Source: Bacteroidota bacterium (GTDB lineage Bacteria; Bacteroidota; Bacteroidia; 2-12-FULL-35-15). Taken from it: a stretch of 64,000 nucleotides of DNA. The translations under genes and the position numbers were made by a program. Every line of letters starts with the position of its first letter. The first letter of the stretch is position 1. The stretch covers positions 62,001 through 126,000 of the forward strand of contig SXIH01000036.1 of the NCBI GenBank assembly GCA_005772895.1. The letters run 5' to 3'. Positions 16,094 through 24,750 of this stretch are shown piece after piece. Below the pieces are notes generated by a model. That model was not told the origin of the DNA. It saw only the letters and a program-made list of their open reading frames with translations, and made no database searches.

Positions 16094-19000
16094 TTAGAGC
16101 GTTTTTGCCTTAATTAGTTTAATCGTCTTTGTAAATTCTTTTGTTTTTAATTCAATAAAATACATTCCTTGAGCCATATCCAATCCATCGGTATTAAAAG
16201 TAAAAGAATAGCTTCCTTCTTCATGGAACGTATCAGGAGAAATGATTGTAGCCACTTCCTGACCTATTACTGAATACAGTTTTAAACTGGCCTGCATACT
16301 TTTAGGTAATTGAAAGTTAATTGTAATGTTGTTGTTAAATGGATTAGGATAAACATCTAATCCAAGCTCCAACATTTCAAAATGAGCTTTAAAAACGTCA
16401 TTTGTATCAATATTGAGTGTTATGCTAGATATAGAATCATTTGTTGCTAAATTACTATTTGCCTCCCAGTATTTAAACTCATAACCCGGATTTGCTATTG
16501 CTGTTATTGAAACCGGAACACCGTCAAAATAAACTCCGGTCCAGGGAAGAGACTCAGGAGTAATTGTGCTGATTTTTATTTTTCCTGCTCCAGCAGGAAC
16601 AACATCTAATGTTACGTCTACCTGTTTTGTCAGACCAAACTGACTTTGAATCTGATCGCGTGCAAATCCAATCCGGTTACTAGCGAAAAGCATCATTGTG
16701 TCGATTTCGTTTTCCCATTCTGTAACATTATCAGATGGGCCAATCAAACCACCCCAAAAACTACCACCCCAACGTGTGAAATGCCGAGCCATTTCAGGTA
16801 GCATTTCATCATGCAAAGCATCAGCATTTTGTTGCATAGTGCTTGGCAAAAAAATGGTGTTCATTAAATCAGCATAACGATCAACAAAATAATTTTTGAA
16901 TTCGGTGTTGGCTAATAATCCTGATAACATTGTTGAATGCGGATTGGCTGTGATAGGATTGATAGCAACATCTAAAAAGTCCGTACTGGCAGCTCCACCC
17001 CAAGCACTAGCAAATCCTAAGGATAAATCAGTATCCCACAAAACATATCGCCACTTTCCAACTGGATTATTTGGTCGCCAAAACTTGATATTATTTGTAT
17101 AGCTTCCAAGCCAATCAATATTTAAAACATAGGTTTCTGTAATAAAATAGTCACAGAAATTTTCAATGTCCAACATGCTTTTTGCTGTATTATAATTTGC
17201 TGTAACAGACATATCATTTGCACCAATCCAATTCGACATACTTAAAAATGCAGTATTGCTTCCTTCAATAATGTCGCCATCAAACTGCAAGAAATCAATA
17301 TTTTCGGCAGGTACACCACTATTGTTTTCTATATAATCTTTGTCCTGTTTTTCTCGGAGTTCATAAACTCCCCAGTAATCACCATTAATGAAAAGTACGC
17401 AGGGTCTTCCATCCATAATTTCCAAGCTGGTACTTTTTTGAGCATTTTTTTGGTTGAATCGGTCGCGCATATGTGCTTTATTCCAATCCGATCCGGCATT
17501 TCGTATGTTAAACGATTTGTATTGAGTGATATGTGACTTGTCAGGAAACAAAGGATAATCAATTGTTTCACCTTTGTAATTTTCTTTTGTTTTTACAGCA
17601 AACCCACGTTGAGGCCAGGCTTTTGAATAATTCCCCTGAATTGCAATTGAAGAAGGTGTTTCAAATCCTAGATTTCCATTTGGGTCGAAATACTCAATAT
17701 TTGCAGGGCGTTCCCAACCTTGCCAAAAATTTGAACCTTGAAATGGAACGTTAACTGTATCGGCATTCGGACCAAATACATAAATCCCATAATAATAATC
17801 AAACAAATTATAAGGGTCGCTGGTTAACGATACTACAGGTAATTCAATGTTTTCATTAATGAAATAAGTGTTTGTAATAATTTCACTTGGTAATTCCAGT
17901 GGATCGGTAGAATAAGTGCGTGCTCTTACAACCATTGTAGAATCAATGGTTATAGGAGTTGAATACAAAGCACAAGTTTGATCAGGGTCTTTTCCATCAA
18001 GTGTATATCTTACTAAACCGGTTGAAGAAGACATGCTCAAAGTTTGCGTTGAATTATAAAATCCGGCACCTAGAGAAAAAGAAGGCTTGTTTAAATAATT
18101 GTTGTAGAAAGCAGAAGTGTTGTTAGTGGTATCAGGTGTAGGAGAATCAAAATAATACCAACTGCTTGCTCCATTTGGTCTGCGCCCATATGTATTATTC
18201 AATTGCATATCTCCAATAATATGCTGGTCCATAATAGTTCCGGAAGCATCTTTTAAAATTAATTCTTGTCCGGTACTGTTTAAATTAAAACTAGTATGCA
18301 AATTAACGGTTGCTGCAAAAGGGTAATAGGTCACAGCAGTATCATTCACACCAATTAAAAAATAAGGAATCATTGTAAGGTCATCGGTTCCGCTAGAAAA
18401 ATTATGCACTTGAACACTAAATACATTTACTCCCGGTTTAATTGCGGAATCAACCACTGAAGGTGAAACAAAGTAGGCGCCTGAAAAATTTCCTGTTGAA
18501 TAAGCTGTTGCTTCGTGTTCATCGTATGCCCAGGTATTAAAGTTTGGCCGGTCGCCATATATTCCAAGGTTTGCTCTTGCTATTTCAACACCATTCAGAT
18601 ATGCTACAAAACCATCATCATAATCCAGAAACAATAATGCGGTTGGAATTTTACTGGTATCGGCAATATTAAAACTAGTACGCATAAAAATAGAAGTGAT
18701 TGGCGGGGTTACAGTACTGTCATCTCCATCGCCATATCCAATTCCTCCAATTCCTGTTAGCCATGATGCATCATTAAAAGTTATATCGGGCCAATTAGTG
18801 GGTGGGTTAACTGTTCCCAAAAAATATTTCCAAGGCAACTGAGGATAAACAGGAACTTCCCAATGGTCGAAATATGCATTTCGGTTTTTTCCTGAACAAA
18901 ATACTGTGAGATAATCATTTGCTTTTATGTTGATGCTGGGAAATGTCCAGGATTTTGTTTTCCCGTTTTCGATGGAAGAAATGGTATAACCCGCCATATT

Positions 19001-19174
19001 GATAGGTGAAGCAGTAGGATTATAAAATTCAATCCAATCTTCCTGATCTCCATCTTCATCTAAATAAGTGGACACACTAGCACTGGAAACTTCGTTTATA
19101 ACAATTTGAGCATTCGAATGAAATGCTAACAGAAGTAAAAAATAAAAACCAAGACGGTGTAAGCGTGGGAGCAT
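16094..19174 (-). CDS. T9SS-exported CotH-type kinase with lamin-tail domain
   Basis: This large secreted protein combines several domains. A signal peptide is at 1-23. A lamin-tail (LTD) beta-sandwich (VINEVSSAS...DWIEFYNPT) is near 25-115. A chitobiase/hexosaminidase C-terminal-like segment (VRYTLDGKDPDQT) is near 390-430. A CotH kinase domain runs from about 450 to 830, with KSFNIRNAGSDWNKAHMRD, GVYELREKQD and WDTDLSLG near 713. The last 85 residues form a type A T9SS sorting domain (LDVYPNPF...GMYFIELKTKEF). CotH proteins are atypical protein kinases; in Bacillus CotH phosphorylates spore coat proteins. Here the substrate is unknown and should be extracellular. The gene lies 130 bp after a LytTR regulator gene and is paired with a second CotH at 21042-22541. 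Confidence 0.88.
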   Translation of the reverse strand: MLPRLHRLGFYFLLLLAFHSNAQIVINEVSSASVSTYLDEDGDQEDWIEFYNPTASPINMAGYTISSIENGKTKSWTFPSINIKANDYLTVFCSGKNRNAYFDHWEVPVYPQLPWKYFLGTVNPPTNWPDITFNDASWLTGIGGIGYGDGDDSTVTPPITSIFMRTSFNIADTSKIPTALLFLDYDDGFVAYLNGVEIARANLGIYGDRPNFNTWAYDEHEATAYSTGNFSGAYFVSPSVVDSAIKPGVNVFSVQVHNFSSGTDDLTMIPYFLIGVNDTAVTYYPFAATVNLHTSFNLNSTGQELILKDASGTIMDQHIIGDMQLNNTYGRRPNGASSWYYFDSPTPDTTNNTSAFYNNYLNKPSFSLGAGFYNSTQTLSMSSSTGLVRYTLDGKDPDQTCALYSTPITIDSTMVVRARTYSTDPLELPSEIITNTYFINENIELPVVSLTSDPYNLFDYYYGIYVFGPNADTVNVPFQGSNFWQGWERPANIEYFDPNGNLGFETPSSIAIQGNYSKAWPQRGFAVKTKENYKGETIDYPLFPDKSHITQYKSFNIRNAGSDWNKAHMRDRFNQKNAQKSTSLEIMDGRPCVLFINGDYWGVYELREKQDKDYIENNSGVPAENIDFLQFDGDIIEGSNTAFLSMSNWIGANDMSVTANYNTAKSMLDIENFCDYFITETYVLNIDWLGSYTNNIKFWRPNNPVGKWRYVLWDTDLSLGFASAWGGAASTDFLDVAINPITANPHSTMLSGLLANTEFKNYFVDRYADLMNTIFLPSTMQQNADALHDEMLPEMARHFTRWGGSFWGGLIGPSDNVTEWENEIDTMMLFASNRIGFARDQIQSQFGLTKQVDVTLDVVPAGAGKIKISTITPESLPWTGVYFDGVPVSITAIANPGYEFKYWEANSNLATNDSISSITLNIDTNDVFKAHFEMLELGLDVYPNPFNNNITINFQLPKSMQASLKLYSVIGQEVATIISPDTFHEEGSYSFTFNTDGLDMAQGMYFIELKTKEFTKTIKLIKAKTL

Positions 19175-19304
19175 CGATATTTATTTAAGGTAAATTTAAC
19201 ATAAAAATAATATCAATACAAGCTTTTAAGGTATTTATTTAGAACATTACATCAATCGCAACGATTGTTGTTTGACGAAACGAAATGACGAAAGTTTAAT
19301 TCTT

Positions 19305-20000
19305 CTATTTTTTAAAAATAGCGTTAAAATCAGCTTCATAACTGCTTCCGATTGGAATTTCTTTACCACCTATCGCAATCATTTTCTTTCTAACGTTTTC
19401 GATTTTACTGAATGGAATAATGAAAGAACGATGTACACGAATAAATTCAGTGGCTGATAATTTTTCCATTATCCCTTTCATAGTCATACGTGTTACTATT
19501 GGTTTGGGGTTATTTATAAGATGAATTTTCAAATAATCGTCCAAGCCCTCTATTAATACAATATCATTGATGGCAATTTTTATTAAACTGTAATCGGCCC
19601 TCACAAATAAATATTGCTCCATGTTTTTTTCTAGAGTTCCGGCAGTGCCAAAATTATCGTTTGCTTTATTTACTGCTTGCAAAAAACGCTCGTAGGTATA
19701 TGGTTTTAATAAATAGTCGATTGCATTTAAATTAAAACCTTCCACTGCAAATTCACTGTATGCTGTGGTGAAAATTACCATCGTATTTTGCTCAATGGAT
19801 TTATACAAATCAATACCTGACATAGAAGGCATGTTTATATCCAAAAACAATAAATCTGTTGGGAATTTACTCAGATGTTTCAATGCTTCATTTGGCATCG
19901 AAAATGTTTTTTGTAATTCAATTAAACCAGTTTTTTCGCAAAAATTTTCTATAATTTTTAATGCTGGTAATTCATCGTCAATGGCAATTGCTTTTATCAT
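19305..20000 (-). CDS. LytTR-family response regulator
   Basis: This is a two-component response regulator. The receiver domain (1-120) shows the acidic pair D8-D9, phospho-acceptor D54 (LLFLDINMPSMSG), Thr/Ser in TTAYSEFA and the invariant Lys in YLLKPYTYE. A LytTR DNA-binding domain (about 130-231) shows YLFVRADYSLIKI, VLIEGLDDYLKIHL and the EFIRVHRSFII motif. LytTR regulators usually bind direct repeats upstream of target operons, often envelope or exported-protein genes. Its ATG overlaps the stop of the sensor kinase gene by 4 bp (ATGA), so the two are translationally coupled. Its likely targets are the flanking CotH genes, an inference from position. Confidence 0.93.
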   Translation of the reverse strand: MIKAIAIDDELPALKIIENFCEKTGLIELQKTFSMPNEALKHLSKFPTDLLFLDINMPSMSGIDLYKSIEQNTMVIFTTAYSEFAVEGFNLNAIDYLLKPYTYERFLQAVNKANDNFGTAGTLEKNMEQYLFVRADYSLIKIAINDIVLIEGLDDYLKIHLINNPKPIVTRMTMKGIMEKLSATEFIRVHRSFIIPFSKIENVRKKMIAIGGKEIPIGSSYEADFNAIFKK

Positions 20001-20998
20001 ATTAAGTCGAGTGTAAGTGAAACTGAATAGTCTTTTTCTGTATTATCTATTTGTAATTTATGTTTTCCAGGATAAATCATTTGTAATCTGTTTTTTGTGT
20101 TTTCTACTCCAACGCCACTTTCCGATTCGGCACTGCGTTGAATAAAAACTTTATTGTTTTTAACAAATAAATGCAATTGAGTTTCAGTTGTTTCAATTTT
20201 AATTATAATGATTGAATTATCTTCTGCATTTACACCATGTTTGTAAGCATTTTCGATAAATGGAATTAAAATTAAAGGTGCAATATATTTATTTTTATGG
20301 TCACCATTTATAGAAAATTCAAATTGTATAAAACTGCCGAAACGAATTTGTTGTAATTCAATAAAATTTTGGATGTATTCAATTTCTTTTTCTAATCTTA
20401 CAAGATCATTAGAACTTTCACTCAAAACATATCGCATCATATTGGATAGTTTAACAATAGAGGAGGCAACTTTGTCTGATTGTACTATGGCTAAAGAATA
20501 AATACTGTTTAAAGTATTGAATAAGAAATGGGGATTGATTTGAGCTTTTAAATAGGCTAATTCCGCATCCAGTTTTTCTTTTTCAGATTGTTTTAAGCGG
20601 ATGTTGATTTTAAGCATCAATGAAAATACAAAAACAATCAAAAATTGAAAGAGACGGATTTTTATTTCACGGATAAAAAAAGCATCAAATGCAGTGTTGC
20701 TAAAATTGGTAGAGGGGATAAGCAACAAAGGCAAAAAGAAAATGAGCATGAAGCAGGTGAAAACAATAAAAGAAAAGAGGTAATATTTTTTTTCAAAATA
20801 TAATCTTGGAATCAATAAAAAGTAGCTCAGATAGAAAAAGGGAATAAGAATAATAGAAAATAAAAAATCCCGCTGAAATCCTTTGGCTTGAATAAAATCA
20901 AAATCAAGGGATAGGTCGGGAGAAAAAATTATCGGGAGCGCTAAAAATATAGCACATCCCAATAAATGTATAAGAAGTTGATTTGTTTTTTTATTCAT
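19997..20998 (-). CDS. LytS/YehU-type sensor histidine kinase
   Basis: This membrane histidine kinase belongs to the His_kinase (PF06580) group that partners LytTR regulators. Four hydrophobic segments are visible in residues 8-135, then a short coiled linker (RLKQSEKEKLDAELAYLKAQ) and the phosphorylation motif INPHFLFNTLNS with His157. The ATP-binding part has the N-box FIENAYKHGVN near 250 and GVGVENTKNRL near 293. The 333-residue length and lack of a periplasmic domain fit the family, so the signal may be sensed within the membrane. It is 43 bp downstream of a CotH gene and overlaps the regulator gene by 4 bp. Confidence 0.93.
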   Translation of the reverse strand: MNKKTNQLLIHLLGCAIFLALPIIFSPDLSLDFDFIQAKGFQRDFLFSIILIPFFYLSYFLLIPRLYFEKKYYLFSFIVFTCFMLIFFLPLLLIPSTNFSNTAFDAFFIREIKIRLFQFLIVFVFSLMLKINIRLKQSEKEKLDAELAYLKAQINPHFLFNTLNSIYSLAIVQSDKVASSIVKLSNMMRYVLSESSNDLVRLEKEIEYIQNFIELQQIRFGSFIQFEFSINGDHKNKYIAPLILIPFIENAYKHGVNAEDNSIIIIKIETTETQLHLFVKNNKVFIQRSAESESGVGVENTKNRLQMIYPGKHKLQIDNTEKDYSVSLTLDLI

Positions 20999-21041
20999 TT
21001 CTACAAATGTAAATCAAATTAGAAATGAATTCAACCCTTTT

Positions 21042-22541
21042 CTAGTTTATTTTTTGAAATTTGAAATAGCTGTTTTCGTTTACTTTTATCAAATACATTC
21101 CGGTAGGAAATATAGAAATATCAACCTTTTCACTTGTATTAGAAGAATTCATCCGGGATATTTCCTGGCCTAATGAATTATAGATACAAATTAAGTTTTC
21201 GTTTTGATTAGAATTAAAATCAATAGTCACGTAATCGTTTGCAGGATTTGGGTAAACATTGATTTGATTTGTTTCTGTAATATTTTCGTTGATGCCAACT
21301 AAGCATCCGTTTGTAAATAATTCGGCAGCTAAGAAATTGCTTCTGTCAGTAATAAATGTCTTTATTCCCATAATCATTCCGACATCGGATGTTAAATTAG
21401 TTTCAAAATCAGCATTTGAGAAAAATTTTATTCCGTCTGCATAAACATCCGTGCGTATAGCATTTGCTAAAGAATCGATTTTCGAATCAAGAGCAGCGTT
21501 ACTAAAATCATAATCTAACCATTGACAAAAAACATCTGTCAAAGTTTGTTTGTAAGAAGGAATAGTAAGCATTTTCTGAACAAGGGGACGATTGCTTGAA
21601 GGTGAAGAAACGTGGTACATGGTTAAATTTTTGAGCTGAGTATTTGTCAAGCCCATATTAAAATTCCCGAACGATTCGTTTGCATCCCAGGTTACCCATT
21701 CGAATTTATCTGAAAGTGTATCATGATAAATAAAATAATTATGTCCGCTTCCAATATATGAATCGAGGTTCACAAATAAATTCATTGCAGCCCAATGTCT
21801 GATAAAAGTGTTGGTGTTTAATGCTACTTCTAAAGAATCGTAAAAATTTGTTCCGCTGTTATTTATGTTATCAATCAGATTTACCAAATCACTCCAATCA
21901 TTTACAGTTTCATTCGTATGCAATTCGTACTTTGTATAGTATGAAGATTCAGTAGCACCCAGCCATTTTAAATCACCATTCGGATCGCCTTTAAACATGT
22001 TGCCTTGTTTGTTTCCAAAACGGTCGTCCAAAAATGTTTTGTTTGCCTCTTCTACAAACATATAAAGTCCCCAATAAGTTCCATTGAGATAAACGCGAGT
22101 GTAAGCACAACGTGGTGCAGCTAAACCTTGTTGATTGTAAAAATCCAAAGCAACTTTTTCCCGCATAAAAGATGGATCTTTAAATCCATTGTTTAGATTG
22201 AATTTTTTCAATCCATCTAGCTCACTCGTTGATCCATATTCATTTAAATCTATTTTAAATGGTTTTTTAGTACTTGGATTTGAATAAGAAGAATTCCCTT
22301 TGAATTTTATTCCCACATTCGGATATAGAACTCCATCAATTGTAACATCGCCTTTTAAATACATGTCCAGCGGCTTGTATGCAACTAGCGAATCCCAATA
22401 GTTTGTTTGGGTAAATGTCATGTATACATCATGCACCATTGCCTGACTGAAAAAAATATCACCTTCAGTTTGAGCTTTTATTTTAGTTGAAAATAATGAA
22501 GTCAGAAGTAGAAAAAGAGGGAGTAGTTTTCTTAGTTTCAT
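21042..22541 (-). CDS. T9SS-exported CotH-type kinase
   Basis: This is a secreted CotH-family atypical kinase. A signal peptide ends near residue 23 (TKIKAQ). The CotH domain follows at about 30-380, with GIKFKGNSSYSNPSTKKPFKID near 77-98, KKFNLNNGFKDPSFMREK, GTYWGLYMFVEEANK and WDANESFG near 285. The tail (about 425-499) is a T9SS sorting domain with INVYPNPANDYVTIDF and GMYLIKVN. It is leaner than the other CotH in the block, with no lamin-tail or chitobiase-like domains. It is the first gene of the minus-strand series and is divergent from cdd; the sensor kinase gene follows 43 bp downstream, so they are probably co-transcribed. Confidence 0.9.
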   Translation of the reverse strand: MKLRKLLPLFLLLTSLFSTKIKAQTEGDIFFSQAMVHDVYMTFTQTNYWDSLVAYKPLDMYLKGDVTIDGVLYPNVGIKFKGNSSYSNPSTKKPFKIDLNEYGSTSELDGLKKFNLNNGFKDPSFMREKVALDFYNQQGLAAPRCAYTRVYLNGTYWGLYMFVEEANKTFLDDRFGNKQGNMFKGDPNGDLKWLGATESSYYTKYELHTNETVNDWSDLVNLIDNINNSGTNFYDSLEVALNTNTFIRHWAAMNLFVNLDSYIGSGHNYFIYHDTLSDKFEWVTWDANESFGNFNMGLTNTQLKNLTMYHVSSPSSNRPLVQKMLTIPSYKQTLTDVFCQWLDYDFSNAALDSKIDSLANAIRTDVYADGIKFFSNADFETNLTSDVGMIMGIKTFITDRSNFLAAELFTNGCLVGINENITETNQINVYPNPANDYVTIDFNSNQNENLICIYNSLGQEISRMNSSNTSEKVDISIFPTGMYLIKVNENSYFKFQKIN

Positions 22542-22668
22542 GATAAAAATTGTGTTAAGTTTAGGTTATCAGACCAAACAATTTAAATAAGGTTTAATTC
22601 AGTTTAATTTTTTATCCAAATCAAAAATAAGCCAATTGTTTTTGAATGTCAAATTCAGTGAAAACCAT

Positions 22669-22676
22669 TATCTTTG
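22669..22676 (+). promoter_or_regulatory. Candidate -7 box for cdd
   Basis: TATCTTTG fits TAnnTTTG and lies 16 bp before the chosen cdd ATG. The nearest TTTG upstream (22641-22644) is 24 bp away, longer than the usual 19-21 bp, so support is partial. Confidence 0.35.
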
Positions 22677-22692
22677 GGCAAATAGCTTAAAA

Positions 22693-23184
22693 ATGACAAA
22701 AAAAGAATTGAAAATCGCTTTTTCTGAGTATGAGTCTGACAAGGAACTTAATCAGAGTGAACAGGAATTACTCAAAAAGGCTCGTGAAGCAAGCAAATTG
22801 GCTTATGCGCCCTATTCCAATTTTTATGTGGGAGCTGCTTTATTACTGGAAAATGGGGTGATAATTACCGGAAATAATCAGGAAAATGTGGCTTATCCGA
22901 GTGGATTATGTGCTGAAAGGGTGGCTATTTATGCTGCTGGGGCCCAATATCCGAATGTGGCTATAAAAGCCATTGCAATAACATGTAATTCCAAAAACTT
23001 TAAAGTAGATCAACCGCTTTCTCCATGTGGTGCTTGTCGTCAGGCTATGTCGGAATATGAGGTTAGGCATAAGCAAAATATCCGGACGATTTTGGCTGGA
23101 GAAACCGGCAAAATTATGGTAATCGATAGCATAGCTGATTTATTGCCTTTTATGTTTAAAGCAGAAGAGTTGAAAAAGGCTTAA
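22693..23184 (+). CDS. cdd: Cytidine deaminase
   Basis: The enzyme deaminates cytidine and deoxycytidine to uridine forms in pyrimidine salvage. The zinc site is visible as CAERVAIYAAG (Cys and catalytic Glu, about residues 73-83) and PCGACRQAM (about 113-121). YAPYSNFYVGAALL near 40-53 is the family start. The ATG at 22693 is preferred over 22636 because a -7-like box lies between them and the extra residues are not family-like. At 163 residues it is about 30 longer at the N-terminus than E. coli-type tetrameric enzymes, which is usual in Bacteroidota. From memory cdd sits between porV and pdhA in Flavobacterium; here the CotH/VTC block separates it from porV. Confidence 0.93.
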   Translation: MTKKELKIAFSEYESDKELNQSEQELLKKAREASKLAYAPYSNFYVGAALLLENGVIITGNNQENVAYPSGLCAERVAIYAAGAQYPNVAIKAIAITCNSKNFKVDQPLSPCGACRQAMSEYEVRHKQNIRTILAGETGKIMVIDSIADLLPFMFKAEELKKA

Positions 23185-23217
23185 ATAGCGTGATTTTTAT
23201 GATTAAACTATTATTGT

Positions 23218-23225
23218 TAAATTTG
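23218..23225 (+). promoter_or_regulatory. Candidate -7 box for pdhA
   Basis: TAAATTTG matches TAnnTTTG, 22 bp before the pdhA ATG. No exact -33 TTTG is seen at the right distance, though the upstream stretch is T-rich. Confidence 0.4.
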
Positions 23226-23247
23226 TAGTTCTACCAAATTGAATACT

Positions 23248-24309
23248 ATGGAAAAAGTAGTAAGTAAAACAAAAAAAGCAACACCAGTGGCAGAAACAAA
23301 ATCAACCACCAAGTTCAGCAAAGAAACATACATTAAATGGTATGAATCGATGTTGCTGATGCGAAAGTTTGAAGAAAAAACCGGACAATTATATATTCAA
23401 CAAAAAATCCGTGGTTTTTGTCATTTGTATATCGGACAAGAAGCATTGGTAGCAGGTTCAGAATCGGTATTACGCAGAGAAGATAGAGTTATTACTGCTT
23501 ACCGCGATCACGCTCATCCAATCGGAAGAGGGTTACATCCAAAATATATTATGGCAGAAATGATGGCAAAAGTTACCGGTTGCTCAAAAGGTAAAGGTGG
23601 CTCTATGCATATTTTTTCTAAAGAATTTAATTTCTTTGGCGGTCATGGAATTGTGGGAGGACAAATTCCTTTAGGAGCAGGTATCGCTTTCGCAGATAAA
23701 TACAATGGAAATGATTTGGTAACGCTTTGTTACATGGGTGATGGAGCAGTTCGTCAAGGTGCATTGCACGAAGCTTTCAACATGGCGATGCTTTGGAAAT
23801 TACCGGTGATTTTTATTATCGAAAATAACAATTATGCAATGGGAACTTCAGTTGAACGTACTTCCAATGTGCATGATTTATGGAAATTAGGTTTGTCGTA
23901 CGAAATGCCATCTTATCCTGTTGACGGTATGACTTGTGAAGCAGTTCACGAAGCAATAGAAGAAGCAGTTGCGCGTGCAAGAAAAGGTGATGGTCCCACT
24001 TTATTGGAAATGAAAACCTACCGTTACAAAGGTCACTCCATGAGTGATGCTCAAAGCTACCGTACAAAAGATGAAGTGAAAGAATACCAAGCACAAGATC
24101 CAATTGAAAAAGTTTTAGCGACTATCAGAAAAAATAATTGGATGAGTGAAACTGATATTGAAGCTGCAGAGCAAAAAGTAGAAGATATTGTTGCGGAGTC
24201 GGTGAAGTTTGCAGAAGAGTCTCCGTTCCCTACACCGGATGAGTTGTTCAAAGATGTTTATACACAGGATGATTATCCGTATATCGATGATGAAAACAAA
24301 ATCGAATAA
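23248..24309 (+). CDS. pdhA: Pyruvate dehydrogenase E1 component, alpha subunit
   Basis: This is the thiamine-diphosphate-dependent subunit that, with E1 beta, decarboxylates pyruvate and passes the acetyl group to lipoyl E2. Key motifs are RGFCHLYIGQEA near 54-65, YRDHAHPIGRG, GGSMHIF and the ThDP motif GDGAVRQGALHEAFNMA (about 158-174) ending in ENNNYAMGTS. The phosphorylation-loop-like YRYKGHSMSDAQSYR is near 253-267. ATG 23248 is used rather than a TTG at 23239. The 353-residue length is normal with a short Lys-rich N-terminal tail. No E1-beta gene is in the window. E2 follows but is separated by an inserted four-helix-bundle gene. Confidence 0.94.
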   Translation: MEKVVSKTKKATPVAETKSTTKFSKETYIKWYESMLLMRKFEEKTGQLYIQQKIRGFCHLYIGQEALVAGSESVLRREDRVITAYRDHAHPIGRGLHPKYIMAEMMAKVTGCSKGKGGSMHIFSKEFNFFGGHGIVGGQIPLGAGIAFADKYNGNDLVTLCYMGDGAVRQGALHEAFNMAMLWKLPVIFIIENNNYAMGTSVERTSNVHDLWKLGLSYEMPSYPVDGMTCEAVHEAIEEAVARARKGDGPTLLEMKTYRYKGHSMSDAQSYRTKDEVKEYQAQDPIEKVLATIRKNNWMSETDIEAAEQKVEDIVAESVKFAEESPFPTPDELFKDVYTQDDYPYIDDENKIE

Positions 24310-24312
24310 GGA

Positions 24313-24343
24313 AATTATAAATGATGAATTATAAATTATAAAT
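24313..24343 (+). repeat. Left 31-bp inverted repeat flanking the four-helix-bundle gene
   Basis: This 31-bp AT-only-plus-G sequence matches the reverse complement of 24709-24739 at 29 of 31 positions. It begins 3 bp after the pdhA stop and ends 11 bp before the enclosed ATG. Confidence 0.85.
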
Positions 24344-24354
24344 GAAGGAAATAT

Positions 24355-24705
24355 ATGGGGAAGGATAATCCAATTGTTACAAAATCATTTGATTTTTCAT
24401 TGTCAACAATAAAATTATACAAACATTTAACAGAAAATAAAGAATACATTTTATCAAAACAATTGCTTAGGTCTGGAACAAGTATTGGGGCGAATATTGA
24501 GGAAGCAATCGGATCAATTTCTAAAAAAGAGTTCACCGCCAAAATGTGCATCTCTTTGAAAGAAGCTAGAGAATCAAAATATTGGTTGCGACTTTTAGAT
24601 AAAAGTCAAATGGTAAACTATAACTACAACAAAGAATTAAAAGAAATAGATGAGATTGTAAATATTTTAACTGCAATTGTGAAAACATCACAAAACAACA
24701 ATTAA
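24355..24705 (+). CDS. Four-helix-bundle protein (23S rRNA IVP / S23 family)
   Basis: This 116-residue, almost all-helical protein belongs to the family first seen as intervening-sequence proteins inside 23S rRNA genes (TIGR02436 type) and related to the Avd accessory protein of diversity-generating retroelements. The signature is clear: FDFSLSTIKLYKHL, the LLRSGTSIGANIEEAIGS turn near 41-58, FTAKMCISLKEARESKYWLRLL near 64-85 and a last helix ending LTAIVKTS. A GAAGGA ribosome site lies 5 bp before the ATG. It splits the pdhA-E2 gene pair and is bounded tightly by a 31-bp inverted repeat, so it looks like an inserted cassette. The molecular role of free-standing members is not established. 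Confidence 0.9.
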   Translation: MGKDNPIVTKSFDFSLSTIKLYKHLTENKEYILSKQLLRSGTSIGANIEEAIGSISKKEFTAKMCISLKEARESKYWLRLLDKSQMVNYNYNKELKEIDEIVNILTAIVKTSQNNN

Positions 24706-24708
24706 ATA

Positions 24709-24739
24709 ATTTATAATTCATAATTCATAATTTATAATT
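24709..24739 (-). repeat. Right 31-bp inverted repeat flanking the four-helix-bundle gene
   Basis: This is the reverse complement of 24313-24343 with two mismatches. It starts 3 bp after the enclosed stop and ends 11 bp before the E2 ATG. Confidence 0.85.
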
Positions 24740-24750
24740 TTTAAAAGAGT

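Noticed and set aside
24355-24705. The IVP-family gene as evidence for a 23S rRNA gene or a diversity-generating retroelement
   Set aside because: No rRNA sequence, reverse transcriptase or template/variable repeat pair was seen nearby.
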